Shown here one piece after another: positions 49,190 through 58,030 of a stretch of 64,000 nt of DNA (its first letter is position 1; every line of letters starts with the position of its first letter). The stretch covers positions 192,927-256,926 of the forward strand of contig JBBDRD010000035.1 in assembly GCA_040905665.1 (NCBI GenBank), given 5' to 3'. A model generated the notes under the pieces. The model saw only the letters and a program-made list of their open reading frames with translations. It did not search any database and was not told the DNA's origin. A program made the translations under genes and the position numbers. This stretch comes from DASVCN01 sp040905665 (GTDB lineage: Bacteria > Deinococcota > Deinococci > Deinococcales > Trueperaceae).

Positions 49190-51133
49190 ATGCCCCGCCT
49201 TGGGAGCCGCGACCTGCTCCAACTCGCGCTCGTATCGGACCCCCGCGTTGCTCCCGGCGGCAAGTCGATCGCCGTGGTGGTCACCCGCATAGAACGCAAA
49301 GAAGGGGAGGACGAGGGAGGCAGCGAGCCGCCTCGTTACCTCTCCCAGGTCCACCTCTACGACACCAGCGGCCGGACCAAGGTGGTGGACGAAGGCGCCT
49401 ACAGCGACACCCGGCCGCGCTTCTCACGAGATGCCCGACACCTCGCGTTCCTGCGGCGCGCCGGCAAGGAGGAGGCGGCGCAGCTCTTCATGATGAAGCT
49501 CGGGGCTAATAAGCCCCGACAGCTCACGGAGGAGCCCGGGGGAGTGGAGACGTTCGAGTGGCACCCCGGCAGCGACACGCTCGCTTACCTCGCGGGAGCC
49601 CAGGCAAGGGAACAGCAGGTCCCCACCCTCAGGGAGATCGACCGCCTGCGCTACAAGTTCGACGGCAAGGGTTACCTCCCGGCCGCGCCTCGCAAGCTCT
49701 GCCTGGTAGAGGCCGGTGGCGAGGCACGCGAGCTCGACACCGGCGGCCTCGACTTCGAGGAACTGGCCTGGGAGGCAGAGGGCAGCCATCTGCTACTGAG
49801 CGGCGCCCAAGATCAGGCGGAGCGCGACGAGGATCTAAGGCGCCTCTGGCGGCTCGACTCATCTGGAGGGGCGCCGAAACTGCTCACGGCGGCCAGGCGC
49901 CTCTCTGCCCTCTCTCCCGGGCCTGGGGGCAAGATCGCCTTCCTGGCGCCCGCACATCCGGAGCAGCCCTCTGGGCCCAGTGCCGTCTGGCTGGTAACGG
50001 CAGAGGGAGGCGAAGAACGCCGCCTCACCGCGGAGGATCTCGACCTCTCCCCCGCCACCGGCGGCGACTGCCGCTACGGCGACTACCCCAACCGGCCGCT
50101 CTGGCTCGCCGGCGACAGCCTTTTCGTCAACCACAATCGGGCCGGCCGCAGTGGCATAGCCCGGCTCAACCCGGCTCGAGGCGAGCTGGTAGCACTCGAC
50201 GATCAGGAAGCGGTCGTAACAGCCTTCGATCATGCCGACGGGACGCTGGCGTTCATCCGGGAGAGCTCCTCGCACCCCGGCGAGCTCTTCGTGAAGACCG
50301 CCCAAGAGGCTCCCCGGCAACTGACGACGCTCAACCACGAACTGGCGGAGCGCGCCGGCTTTTCTGCTGCCAAAGGTCCTTTCTCGGTGGACAGGGAAGC
50401 CGGCGCATCCTACTGGCGCCTCGACCCGGCCGAGCGGCGCGACGATCTAGCGCTCGTCGTGCAGGTGCATGGCGGTCCCCATACCAATGTCGGCCAGGGC
50501 TTCTACTTCGAGTACCAGCTTCTTGCGGCACGGGGTTACACGGTCATTTACGGCAACCCTCACGGTTCCTCCAGCTACGGCCAGGCGTTCGCCACCGCGG
50601 TCCTCGGCAGCTACGGCACCATCGACGCCGACGACGTCCTCGCTTTCGTAGATCATGCGCTCGCCACTCATCCCGATCCGCAGGCACCAGTGCATCTCAC
50701 CGGCGGCTCCTACGGCGGCTTCATGACCAACTGGTTGGTCGCCCATAGCGACCGCTTCAGGTCGGCGGTGACGCAGAGGAGCATCTGCAACTTCGTCTCC
50801 TTCTACGGCACCTCCGATATCGGCTACTGGTTCAGCGAACGGGAACTCGGCGGCAACCCCTGGGACGACTTCGAGCGCCTCTGGCAACAGAGTCCGCTGA
50901 GGCTCGCTCACCGCATCGCCACGCCGTTGCTGATCCTCCACTCCGAGAGCGACCTCAGGTGTCCCGTCGAACAGGCCCAACAGTTGTTCGTGGCGGTGAA
51001 GCGAAGCGGAATTGCCGAGACACGGCTGGTGCTGTTCCCCGATGAGAACCACGAACTTTCGCGGTCGGGCCGGCCCGCCCGCCGGGTAGAACGCCTCGAC
51101 GCTATCGTGGGGTGGTTCGAGGACCATCCGTGA
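49190..51133 (+). CDS. S9-family prolyl oligopeptidase / acylaminoacyl peptidase
   Basis: A 647-residue peptidase: a beta-propeller N-domain (about 1-390) and an alpha/beta-hydrolase domain with nucleophile S507 (LTGGSYGGFMTNW), D588 (SESDLRC) and H621 (ENHELSRSGRP). No signal peptide is visible, so it is likely cytoplasmic. It removes peptides or acylated residues from small peptides. It follows rlmB directly and may share its transcript. Confidence 0.93.
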   Translation: MPRLGSRDLLQLALVSDPRVAPGGKSIAVVVTRIERKEGEDEGGSEPPRYLSQVHLYDTSGRTKVVDEGAYSDTRPRFSRDARHLAFLRRAGKEEAAQLFMMKLGANKPRQLTEEPGGVETFEWHPGSDTLAYLAGAQAREQQVPTLREIDRLRYKFDGKGYLPAAPRKLCLVEAGGEARELDTGGLDFEELAWEAEGSHLLLSGAQDQAERDEDLRRLWRLDSSGGAPKLLTAARRLSALSPGPGGKIAFLAPAHPEQPSGPSAVWLVTAEGGEERRLTAEDLDLSPATGGDCRYGDYPNRPLWLAGDSLFVNHNRAGRSGIARLNPARGELVALDDQEAVVTAFDHADGTLAFIRESSSHPGELFVKTAQEAPRQLTTLNHELAERAGFSAAKGPFSVDREAGASYWRLDPAERRDDLALVVQVHGGPHTNVGQGFYFEYQLLAARGYTVIYGNPHGSSSYGQAFATAVLGSYGTIDADDVLAFVDHALATHPDPQAPVHLTGGSYGGFMTNWLVAHSDRFRSAVTQRSICNFVSFYGTSDIGYWFSERELGGNPWDDFERLWQQSPLRLAHRIATPLLILHSESDLRCPVEQAQQLFVAVKRSGIAETRLVLFPDENHELSRSGRPARRVERLDAIVGWFEDHP

Positions 51134-51147
51134 CGGCTCAGTTCGAT

Positions 51148-51177
51148 TTGGAGTGGGGCCTTCCCCCATGCTAGACT
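51148..51177 (+). promoter_or_regulatory. rpsO promoter
   Basis: TTGGAG (51148-51153), an 18-bp spacer and TAGACT (51172-51177) give a likely start near 51184. This leaves a leader of about 90 nt before rpsO, unusually long for this window. Confidence 0.55.
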
Positions 51178-51272
51178 TTCCCGTTGGACGTCTTGGTCGG
51201 TACCGCATCTATCAGGTCCGGCTCGGGCGCACCCACGGGGCCAAGTACATCAATACCCCGGGAAGGATATCA

Positions 51273-51545
51273 ATGCCATTAAGCAAGGAACGCAAGCAGG
51301 AGGTCGTGGCGAAGTACGGCAAGGGAGACGAGAACAACACCGGCTCCACCGAAGTACAGATCGCACTTCTGACGGCACGAATCGAAGAACTCAGTGGACA
51401 TCTCCAGCAGAACACCAAGGACCATCACGGCCGGCGGGGCCTGCTCACCATGGTAGGTAAGCGCAAGCGCCTCTTGGCTTATCTCGAACGCGAAGATTAC
51501 GAGGGCTACAAGAGCCTTATCCAAAGCCTCGGACTGCGTCGCTAG
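51273..51545 (+). CDS. rpsO: Ribosomal protein S15
   Basis: A 90-residue S15: KERKQEVVAKYGKGDENNTG, STEVQIALLTARIEELSGHL, HHGRRGLLTMVGKRKRLLAY. It binds the 16S central domain. GGAAGG lies 7 nt before ATG 51273. The leader before it could hold an S15-binding control structure. pnp follows, the usual rpsO-pnp order, with a terminator hairpin between. Confidence 0.96.
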   Translation: MPLSKERKQEVVAKYGKGDENNTGSTEVQIALLTARIEELSGHLQQNTKDHHGRRGLLTMVGKRKRLLAYLEREDYEGYKSLIQSLGLRR

Positions 51546-51587
51546 TACGTGTCGGAGCACGAGACGAAAATTGCAGTACCAGTTCCA

Positions 51588-51622
51588 GGTGCACGCGAGG
51601 AATGCAGGGCCTCGCGTGCACC
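51588..51622 (+). terminator. Strong hairpin between rpsO and pnp
   Basis: GGTGCACGCGAGG (51588-51600) and CCTCGCGTGCACC (51610-51622) form a perfect 13-bp stem with a 9-nt loop, followed by GTTTGCTACTTC. It is a terminator or a processing hairpin like those cut by RNase III in rpsO-pnp operons elsewhere. Confidence 0.8.
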
Positions 51623-51726
51623 GTTTGCTACTTCTTCCTGACTATTTTTTGCGGGCGGCGTATATGCCGCCATTGAACCGACACGCTATCGAGCGATAGC
51701 CAGAGTGGAATGAAGAAGGAGAGACA

Positions 51727-53958
51727 GTGAACGTACCGGAAGGCAAACGCTATACCACCATGCTAGGCGGCCGAGAGCTGAGCCTGGAGACAGGCAAATA
51801 CGCCAAACAGGTCTCCGGCAGCGTGCTCGCGCGCTACGGCGACACAATGGTGCTGGTCACGGCTCAGATGTCCGATGACACGAGCCCCATGAACTTCTTG
51901 CCCCTCACCGTCGAGTACGAGGAGCGGCATTACGCGATAGGAAAGATCCCGGGATCCTTCCTGCGGCGCGAGGGGCGGCCGGGAACGCAGGCCACCCTCA
52001 ACGCTCGACTCATCGACCGGCAGATCCGGCCGCTCTTCCCCAAGAGCCTGCGCAACGAGATACAGGTAATTGTGACGGTGCTCGCCGCCGATCAGAAGAA
52101 CGACCCGGCGCCGATCGCCGCCATTGCGGCATCTGCAGCTCTAGGCCTTTCCGACATTCCCTGGAACGGACCCACCGCCTGCGGCAGCGTGGGTTATATC
52201 GACGGGGAATACGTTTTGAATCCCACGTTTCAGCAGATCGAGGAAGGCTCGCAGCTCGAGCTGACCGTCGCCACCACGCAGGACGCGGTGCTGATGGTAG
52301 AGGCCTCGGCCGATGAACTGCCCGAGGATGTGATGGTCGGGGCGATAGAGTTCGCACAGGCGGAACTCGCTAGCGTAACCGAACTCATCGCGCGCATGCG
52401 TGAGGACGCTGGCCACCCGAAACGCGCCTATACCGCGCCCAGCGAGCTGTCGCAGGAACTCATCGACGATATGGCGCGCCGGGCCCGTGAGGCCGGTTTG
52501 CGTGACGCGCTGCTCACCAAGGGCAAGCACGAGCGAAGCGAAGCCATCAAGTCTCTGCGTAACCGGATAATCGAACAGCAGGTGCCCGACGCTCAAGCCG
52601 AAGGCGCGAAGGAGCGGCTCCAGGAGCTCAAGGCCGCCTACGGCAAGGCCGAGCAGGCGGAACTGCGCCAGTTGGTGATCGAGGAGGGTCTGCGTACCGA
52701 TGGTCGCCAGCCATCCGACATCAGGCCAATCTGGATCGAAGTTGGGATGCTGCCCACGGCTCATGGATCGGCAGTGTTCACCAGGGGCGAAACTCAGGTT
52801 CTGGCGGTCGCCACCCTGGGAACCGGGCGCAGCAATCGGTTGGTCGACGACCTCGGCCTGGAAGACACCGAAGAGTTCATGCTCCATTACAACTTTCCGC
52901 CCTACTCCACCGGTGAGGCAAAGCGATTGCGCGGAGTCTCCCGTCGCGAGTTGGGCCACGGCAACCTGGCGCGACGCTCGTTGGAGCGGATGATCCCCTC
53001 GCAGGAAGCTTTCCCCTACGTTATTCGCGTGGTTGGTGAGACCCTGGAGTCGAACGGCTCGAGCTCGATGGCAACTGTTTGCGCCTCGAGCTTGGCGCTG
53101 ATGGACGCCGGCGTTCCGATTCGCAAGCCGGTCGCCGGAATCGCCATGGGTCTGGTGAAGGAGGGGGAGCGCTTCAAGATCCTCTCCGACATCCTAGGTT
53201 CCGAAGATGCGTTGGGCGACATGGACTTCAAGGTGACCGGTAGCCGTGACGGCGTGACCGCGCTGCAGATGGACATCAAGATCTCGGGCATCAATGCCGA
53301 CATCATGCGTCAGGCGCTCGATCAGGCTCGCGCCGGTCGGCTTCACATCCTCGGCATCATGGGAGACGTACTACCCACCTCCCGATCCGAGCTCTCGCAG
53401 AACGCTCCCCGAATCGTCACCGTGAAGATTCCTGTCGACAAGATCGGTTCGATAATTGGACCGGGCGGGAAGCAGATCCGCGAGCTCGAGGCGCTGGGCG
53501 TAAGCGTCGAAGTGGGCGAGGACGGCAATATCAAGCTCTACAGCGAGGACTCCGGGGCAGCCGCCGAGGTGCGCCGCCGCATCGAGGAGCTAACCGCCGT
53601 TGCCGAGGTCGGTAAGGTCTACCAGGGAACGATTGCCAAGGTCGTCGACTTTGGCGCCTTCGTCAACCTCTTCGCCGGCACCGATGGCCTCCTGCACATC
53701 TCACAGATCGCCGAAGAGCGCGTCGAGAACGTCTCCGATCACCTCCGTGAGGGTGAGCGGATCGAGGTCAAGGTAAACAGCATCGACGACCGAGGAAAGA
53801 TAGACCTCGTTCGACCGGAGCTCGAGGGCAAGATCGCCCCGCGTCGCAGTGGCGGCGGGGGACGGCCCGATCGCGGTGGACGAGACGGTCCCCGCGGTGG
53901 CCGGGGGCCTTCAGGTGGAGGGGATCGTGGGGACCGCGGAGGACGCGACCGGCGCTAG
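51727..53958 (+). CDS. pnp: Polyribonucleotide nucleotidyltransferase
   Basis: A 743-residue PNPase that degrades RNA 3'-5' using phosphate: two RNase PH domains (ELSLETGKYAKQVSGSVLAR; SAVFTRGETQVLAVATLGTG), KH domain (VDKIGSIIGPGGKQIRELEA) and S1 domain (GKVYQGTIAKVVDFGAFVNL). The last 35 residues are Gly/Arg/Asp-rich (RRSGGGGRPDRGGRDG), an RNA-binding tail longer than in many PNPases. The start is GTG 51727 with a GGAGA upstream. Confidence 0.96.
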   Translation: MNVPEGKRYTTMLGGRELSLETGKYAKQVSGSVLARYGDTMVLVTAQMSDDTSPMNFLPLTVEYEERHYAIGKIPGSFLRREGRPGTQATLNARLIDRQIRPLFPKSLRNEIQVIVTVLAADQKNDPAPIAAIAASAALGLSDIPWNGPTACGSVGYIDGEYVLNPTFQQIEEGSQLELTVATTQDAVLMVEASADELPEDVMVGAIEFAQAELASVTELIARMREDAGHPKRAYTAPSELSQELIDDMARRAREAGLRDALLTKGKHERSEAIKSLRNRIIEQQVPDAQAEGAKERLQELKAAYGKAEQAELRQLVIEEGLRTDGRQPSDIRPIWIEVGMLPTAHGSAVFTRGETQVLAVATLGTGRSNRLVDDLGLEDTEEFMLHYNFPPYSTGEAKRLRGVSRRELGHGNLARRSLERMIPSQEAFPYVIRVVGETLESNGSSSMATVCASSLALMDAGVPIRKPVAGIAMGLVKEGERFKILSDILGSEDALGDMDFKVTGSRDGVTALQMDIKISGINADIMRQALDQARAGRLHILGIMGDVLPTSRSELSQNAPRIVTVKIPVDKIGSIIGPGGKQIRELEALGVSVEVGEDGNIKLYSEDSGAAAEVRRRIEELTAVAEVGKVYQGTIAKVVDFGAFVNLFAGTDGLLHISQIAEERVENVSDHLREGERIEVKVNSIDDRGKIDLVRPELEGKIAPRRSGGGGRPDRGGRDGPRGGRGPSGGGDRGDRGGRDRR

Positions 53959-54188
53959 CTATACTCTGCTCGACGATGTGATCCCGTTTGGGTCGGTCCT
54001 GCACTGTGTAAGCAGTTACCGGCCCGAAGCGCCACACCGTTGCAGGCAAATGGTGGCACGCCAAGAAGAGCAAATACCAGGAATGATCCATTTCCAACCG
54101 GCGGGCGGAGCGCCTCTGCAGACGCAGGGGCACGGCTCCAGTTCGTACGGCATGGAATTGGTGGAGTAGGAAAGACCAGAGGAGCCTC

Positions 54189-55847
54189 ATGGCAAAGAAA
54201 GATGAACGGAGCCTGCGCATCATCCCACTAGGAGGGATGGGCGAAATTGGCAAGAACATGTTCGCATTCCAGTACGAGGACGAGATTCTCATGGTCGACG
54301 GCGGCCTGGCGTTTCCCGATGCCGACATGCTGGGCGTGGACATCCTCGTGCCCAAGATCGACTGGGTGATAGAGAACGCCGAAAAGATCAAGGGCTGGGT
54401 GCTCACGCACGGGCACGAGGATCATATCGGCGGGCTGCCCTACATGCTCAAGCTGCTGCCCAAGATTCCCATGTACGGAGCAAAGCTCACGCTGGGACTT
54501 CTGCGTGGCAAGTTCGAGGAGTTCAAGCTTCGCGAGAGCGACGTCGACCTGCACGAGGTGTCGACGGATGCGAGGGTGAAGATCAGCAAGAATTTCACCG
54601 TCGATTACTTCCGCATGACTCACTCGATCCCCGATAACAGCGGACTGATCATTCATACCCCTATCGGACGGATCGTGCATTCGGGGGACTTCAAGCTCGA
54701 CTACAACCCGGCGGACGGCAAGACGAGCCACCTGCACAAGCTGGCGCAAGCGGGCGAGGACGGTGTGCTTCTGCTCATCTCCGACTCGACCAACGCCGAA
54801 CGACCCGGTTACACCTCCTCTGAGCGCGACGTCAAGAACGCCGTAGACGAGATCATTGCCCGAGCCCGCGGCCGCGTGATCGTTACGACCTTTTCGTCGC
54901 ACGTTCACCGGCTCCAAAACTTCATCCGCGTTGGTGAGGCCCATGACCGGCGAATAGTGATGGAGGGGCGTTCGATGGTGAAGAACGCGACCATCGCGCA
55001 GGAACTTGGTTACCTGGAGCTCAAACAGCCGATGATCGCGACGGACGATATCGGCGACCTGCAGGACGACAAGCTGCTGTTCCTCTGCACCGGTTCCCAA
55101 GGTCAACCGATGGCCGCACTCTCGCGCCTGGCGGCGGGCAACCACCGCAAGATCCAACTCACCGCCGGAGATACCGTGATCATGTCGTCCAACCCCATCC
55201 CTGGCAACGAGGAGGCGGTGGGCCGCGTCATCAACCAGCTCTACGAGCGCGGGGTGAATGTCTTCTACCCGCCCAACTACCGGGTTCATGCTTCGGGCCA
55301 CGCCAGCCACGAGGAACTCAAGCTGATCCTCGACCTCACCCGGCCGAAGTTCTTCATTCCCTGGCACGGTGAGATTCGCCACCAGGTGAACCACAGGAAG
55401 CTGGCCGAGGGGATGTCGAGTGCTCCCTTGAAAAGCCTCATTCCACACAACGGCGACGTCATCGAGGTAACGAAGGATGATATTCAGGTTGTCGGCCAAG
55501 TGGAATCGGGCGTCGTCTTCATCGACAGTGTGGGCAAGAGCACCGATCAGATCACGGAGCCGATCATCCGCGACCGCCAGATGCTCTCCAATGAGGGTGT
55601 GGTCGTGGTCATGGCTTTGGCTGGCAGGCAGCCCAGCGTCGAGGTGATCACGCGCGGCGTGGCGCAGCAGAACGGCGAGCTGAGTCAGGAGATCCAGCGG
55701 ATCGCGCTGGAGAGTCTCAAGCGGGGTATCCGCGAGAAGCGCCGGCTAAATGATATTCGGGACGATATCTTCTATCCTGTGCGGCGCTATCTGCGTAAGG
55801 CCACCGGGCGAAACCCGCTGATCGTGCCGACGGTTATCGAGGGGTAG
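54189..55847 (+). CDS. rnj: Ribonuclease J
   Basis: A 552-residue metallo-beta-lactamase RNase: the zinc motif HGHEDHIGG (H74-H79), MTHSIPDNSGLIIHT, VHSGDFKLDYNPADGKTSHL and the beta-CASP part (VIVTTFSSHVHRLQNFIRVG, HASGHASHEELKLILDLTRP). It acts as a 5'-3' exonuclease and endonuclease, completing an RNA-turnover group with pnp. GAGGAG precedes ATG 54189. The stop lies in the first copy of a 15-bp tandem repeat. Confidence 0.94.
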   Translation: MAKKDERSLRIIPLGGMGEIGKNMFAFQYEDEILMVDGGLAFPDADMLGVDILVPKIDWVIENAEKIKGWVLTHGHEDHIGGLPYMLKLLPKIPMYGAKLTLGLLRGKFEEFKLRESDVDLHEVSTDARVKISKNFTVDYFRMTHSIPDNSGLIIHTPIGRIVHSGDFKLDYNPADGKTSHLHKLAQAGEDGVLLLISDSTNAERPGYTSSERDVKNAVDEIIARARGRVIVTTFSSHVHRLQNFIRVGEAHDRRIVMEGRSMVKNATIAQELGYLELKQPMIATDDIGDLQDDKLLFLCTGSQGQPMAALSRLAAGNHRKIQLTAGDTVIMSSNPIPGNEEAVGRVINQLYERGVNVFYPPNYRVHASGHASHEELKLILDLTRPKFFIPWHGEIRHQVNHRKLAEGMSSAPLKSLIPHNGDVIEVTKDDIQVVGQVESGVVFIDSVGKSTDQITEPIIRDRQMLSNEGVVVVMALAGRQPSVEVITRGVAQQNGELSQEIQRIALESLKRGIREKRRLNDIRDDIFYPVRRYLRKATGRNPLIVPTVIEG

Positions 55848-55905
55848 GCGTACTCACTCCAGGCGTACTCACTCCAGGCGTACTCACTCCAGGCGTACTC
55901 ACTCC
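55847..55905. repeat. Four tandem 15-bp repeats between two converging genes
   Basis: GGCGTACTCACTCCA is repeated from 55847 (three full copies and one of 14 bp). The outer copies contain the ends of the RNase J gene (left) and of the minus-strand NUDIX gene (right, its stop TGA is inside the last copy). The array seems to have grown by duplication of the NUDIX 3' end, since each copy repeats the GAG TGA codons. Confidence 0.9.
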
Positions 55906-56534
55906 TTGATGAGCGTCTCTAAGCCCGCGGCGAGCCAGATAGCGAGCGCTTCCAGCTGTTCGCTCGCCGTGCCTCGGGCCTGAGCGATCAGGTCGTCCTC
56001 GATCAGGAGCGCATCGTTGGTTCGTAACTGGCAGTCGTAACCGGCAGCCGGCAAGGGTGTTCCACTGCGGTAGAGGTCTATCACCCGGGCTAGCGGCACC
56101 TCGTAGAGCTGGTAGACCTCGCGGCAGTTCAGGCTGTACCGGTCCAGGGGCAAGTCGCACACCAGCGCGAAGACCTCCTGCATCTCGCGGTCGACGACGT
56201 TTGGATAGCGCCGTTCGCTTCGCCAAGTCCCCAAATGGGCCAACTGCTCCGGCCGCACATCCAGGCCGATCTCTTCCTCCGCCTCGCGGACGGCGTCGAA
56301 GACACTCTCCCCTGCGCTAAGGTGCCCGCCGACTGTGACATCGACCTTCTCCGGCTCCAGCTCCTTATGGCGCGAGCGCCGCTGCAGCAGGACGGTGCCG
56401 TCCTCGCGTGCAACCCAAAGGTGCAATACGCGGTGCCAGTCGCCGTCGCGGTGCACTTCGTTGCGGGGCTTCGTCTGCCCTGTCGGCGCGCCCGATTCAT
56501 CGAGGACGTCGAGGAGTTCATCGCTGGCGTTCAT
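55899..56534 (-). CDS. NUDIX hydrolase, isopentenyl-diphosphate isomerase-like
   Basis: A 211-residue NUDIX protein with the box GGHLSAGESVFDAVREAEEE followed by IGL. The surrounding HRVLHLWVAREDGTVLLQRR and the LAHLGTWRSERRYPNVVDRE segment fit IDI-like NUDIX proteins; true isomerase activity is not certain. I chose ATG 56534 because TAGAAT (56542-56547, complement) ends 7 nt before it; the longer GTG start at 56540 would be one base after the box. Its stop is within the tandem repeat. Confidence 0.83.
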   Translation of the reverse strand: MNASDELLDVLDESGAPTGQTKPRNEVHRDGDWHRVLHLWVAREDGTVLLQRRSRHKELEPEKVDVTVGGHLSAGESVFDAVREAEEEIGLDVRPEQLAHLGTWRSERRYPNVVDREMQEVFALVCDLPLDRYSLNCREVYQLYEVPLARVIDLYRSGTPLPAAGYDCQLRTNDALLIEDDLIAQARGTASEQLEALAIWLAAGLETLIKE

Positions 56535-56541
56535 TGGCACG

Positions 56542-56547
56542 ATTCTA
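56542..56547 (-). promoter_or_regulatory. Leaderless -10 box of the NUDIX gene
   Basis: TAGAAT on the minus strand ends 7 nt before ATG 56534 and 1 nt before GTG 56540, which decides for the ATG. Confidence 0.6.
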
Positions 56548-56628
56548 CCCGCGCTGGATATCGCCTCCGACCGGAGCGATGAGGTGAATCACCGGTATCG
56601 CCGTGCGGACCCGGCGTTACACTGCGGA

Positions 56629-57111
56629 ATGAAACGTTCTGGAGCAGGTCTGGGCATTCTCCTAGCAGGTGTCATCCTCTGGGGAAGCGCACAAGGACAA
56701 GGTCCATTTCCGGACGTCCCGCCCTGCCACTGGGCAGCGGGGGCCGTTACCGAGCTGGCCGGCAAGTCCGAAGTCACACCTGAGCAAGCGCTCAACAGTC
56801 GTTACCTGGCCGAGAACTCGATCCGCCAGGTCTTCGAAGGCCTTCGCTGCGAATCGCCGGAGTGGAGCCGAGGGTTCGTCGCGAGTGCGCCGACGGATTG
56901 GCCCACTTCCCCGCGACTCGAGAATTTCCAGTTGACGGTCACGGACCTTCAACTGATGGAAACGCAAGGCACGGCAATCGTTACGCTGCTGGTGGTTGCG
57001 GACGGCACAACCAGCGAGCGGTCGGGCGAACTCGAGCTGTCGTTCGACGGCGGAATGTGGAGGGTCGACTATCAAAACCTCCGTAGGCTGGATCTCCCCC
57101 TCTTCCCTTAG
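56629..57111 (+). CDS. Secreted protein with a partial S-layer-homology motif
   Basis: A 160-residue exported protein: signal peptide (MKRSGAGLGILLAGVILWGS), then FPDVPPCHWAAGAVTELAGK, which resembles the start of an SLH repeat as found in Deinococcota envelope proteins, then a region up to about 90 and a strand-rich C-domain (LQLMETQGTAIVTLLVVADG, LSFDGGMWRVDYQNLRRLDL) like small lumenal or NTF2-like domains. A complete SLH triad is not present. TACACT at 56618-56623 lies 5 nt before the ATG. Confidence 0.7.
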   Translation: MKRSGAGLGILLAGVILWGSAQGQGPFPDVPPCHWAAGAVTELAGKSEVTPEQALNSRYLAENSIRQVFEGLRCESPEWSRGFVASAPTDWPTSPRLENFQLTVTDLQLMETQGTAIVTLLVVADGTTSERSGELELSFDGGMWRVDYQNLRRLDLPLFP

Positions 57112-57214
57112 GGCGCCATCTCGGCTGCTGTATAAAAGACGTTGGGCTTGCTCGCTTGACGCACCTTTGCGAGCTGGCGTAAGCTTCTTGAGCGGTCGCA
57201 GTACCGCGAGTCCT

Positions 57215-57291
<77 letters not shown>

Positions 57292-57296
57292 TGTGA

Positions 57297-57325
57297 GAGG
57301 CGAGGAATCTTTGGTTCCTCGCCTC
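57297..57325 (+). terminator. Hairpin after tRNA-Pro
   Basis: GAGGCGAGGAA (57297-57307) and TTCCTCGCCTC (57315-57325) form an 11-bp stem followed by TTCTG. It belongs to the island side of the junction; a different hairpin follows the right copy. Confidence 0.75.
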
Positions 57326-57490
57326 TTCTGATTCTGCTCTCGACAACTACCTTGAAGCTACGGGGACGGCAGCCGCCCAGACGGGCTACCACCTCAGATG
57401 CTCCCTATCTCACATGGGCACCGGCTCATGCGCCTCCTCATGTCATCCAATATCTTGCACCCTACATGCACGTAGCATTAGTCTATAACG

Positions 57491-58030
57491 ATGATTGAAG
57501 ATTCAGAGATCTCAGCTATGGCGGTTGTCTCGGACGCACTAACCGGAATTGATGCTGACGCACGGGAGCGAGTGCTTGACTGGGCGAGTAAGAGGTTTGG
57601 AGTAACCAGGCCTACACCGTGGCCCGCTAGCATCGGCGTTCCGGAGACTCCTTCCGACGATTCCGGAGACTCGTCCGAGATTGGCGAAGAATCGACAAAC
57701 TCTTCGGCGACAAGTTATATGCATTTCGCGGATCTCTATGACGATGCGTTGCCTAGCACGCATCCTGATAGGGCTCTTGTTGCAGCCTATTGGGTGCAGG
57801 TTCTCGGGGGGGCAGACAGCTTCACTGCCACGGAAGTGAACGAGGCCCTCAAGAATCTTGGGCACGGCGCGCCTAATATCACTGACGCGCTGACGAGTTT
57901 GCAGAGGCGAAAGCCAGCGCACGTTCGCCAGTTAGAAAAACGTGGCAAGTCGAAGCAGGGTCGTAAGGTCTACAAGGTCACCCACAATGGCATAAAGGCT
58001 GTTGAGGCAATGATTCGTGATCAGGATTGA
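57491..58030 (+). CDS. Conserved hypothetical, probable winged-helix protein, first gene of a two-gene module
   Basis: A 179-residue protein. Residues about 15-40 (LTGIDADARERVLDWASKRF) form a helix, then a Ser/Asp/Glu-rich linker (SDDSGDSSEIGEESTNSS), then a compact domain: ADLYDDALPSTHPDRALVAA, YWVQVLGG, NEALKNLGHGAPNITDALTS, LQRRKPAHVRQLEKRGKSKQ and RKVYKVTHNGIKAVEAMI. The last part looks like a winged helix. I recall similar uncharacterised proteins next to homologues of the next gene, but know no function. It has a good leaderless promoter, TTGCAC-18-TAGTCT (57455-57484), 6 nt from ATG. It overlaps the next gene by 14 nt. Confidence 0.75.
   Translation: MIEDSEISAMAVVSDALTGIDADARERVLDWASKRFGVTRPTPWPASIGVPETPSDDSGDSSEIGEESTNSSATSYMHFADLYDDALPSTHPDRALVAAYWVQVLGGADSFTATEVNEALKNLGHGAPNITDALTSLQRRKPAHVRQLEKRGKSKQGRKVYKVTHNGIKAVEAMIRDQD

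Noticed and set aside
55847..55905. A CRISPR array or minisatellite with spacers
   Set aside because: The units are directly adjacent and only 15 bp, with no spacer sequence.
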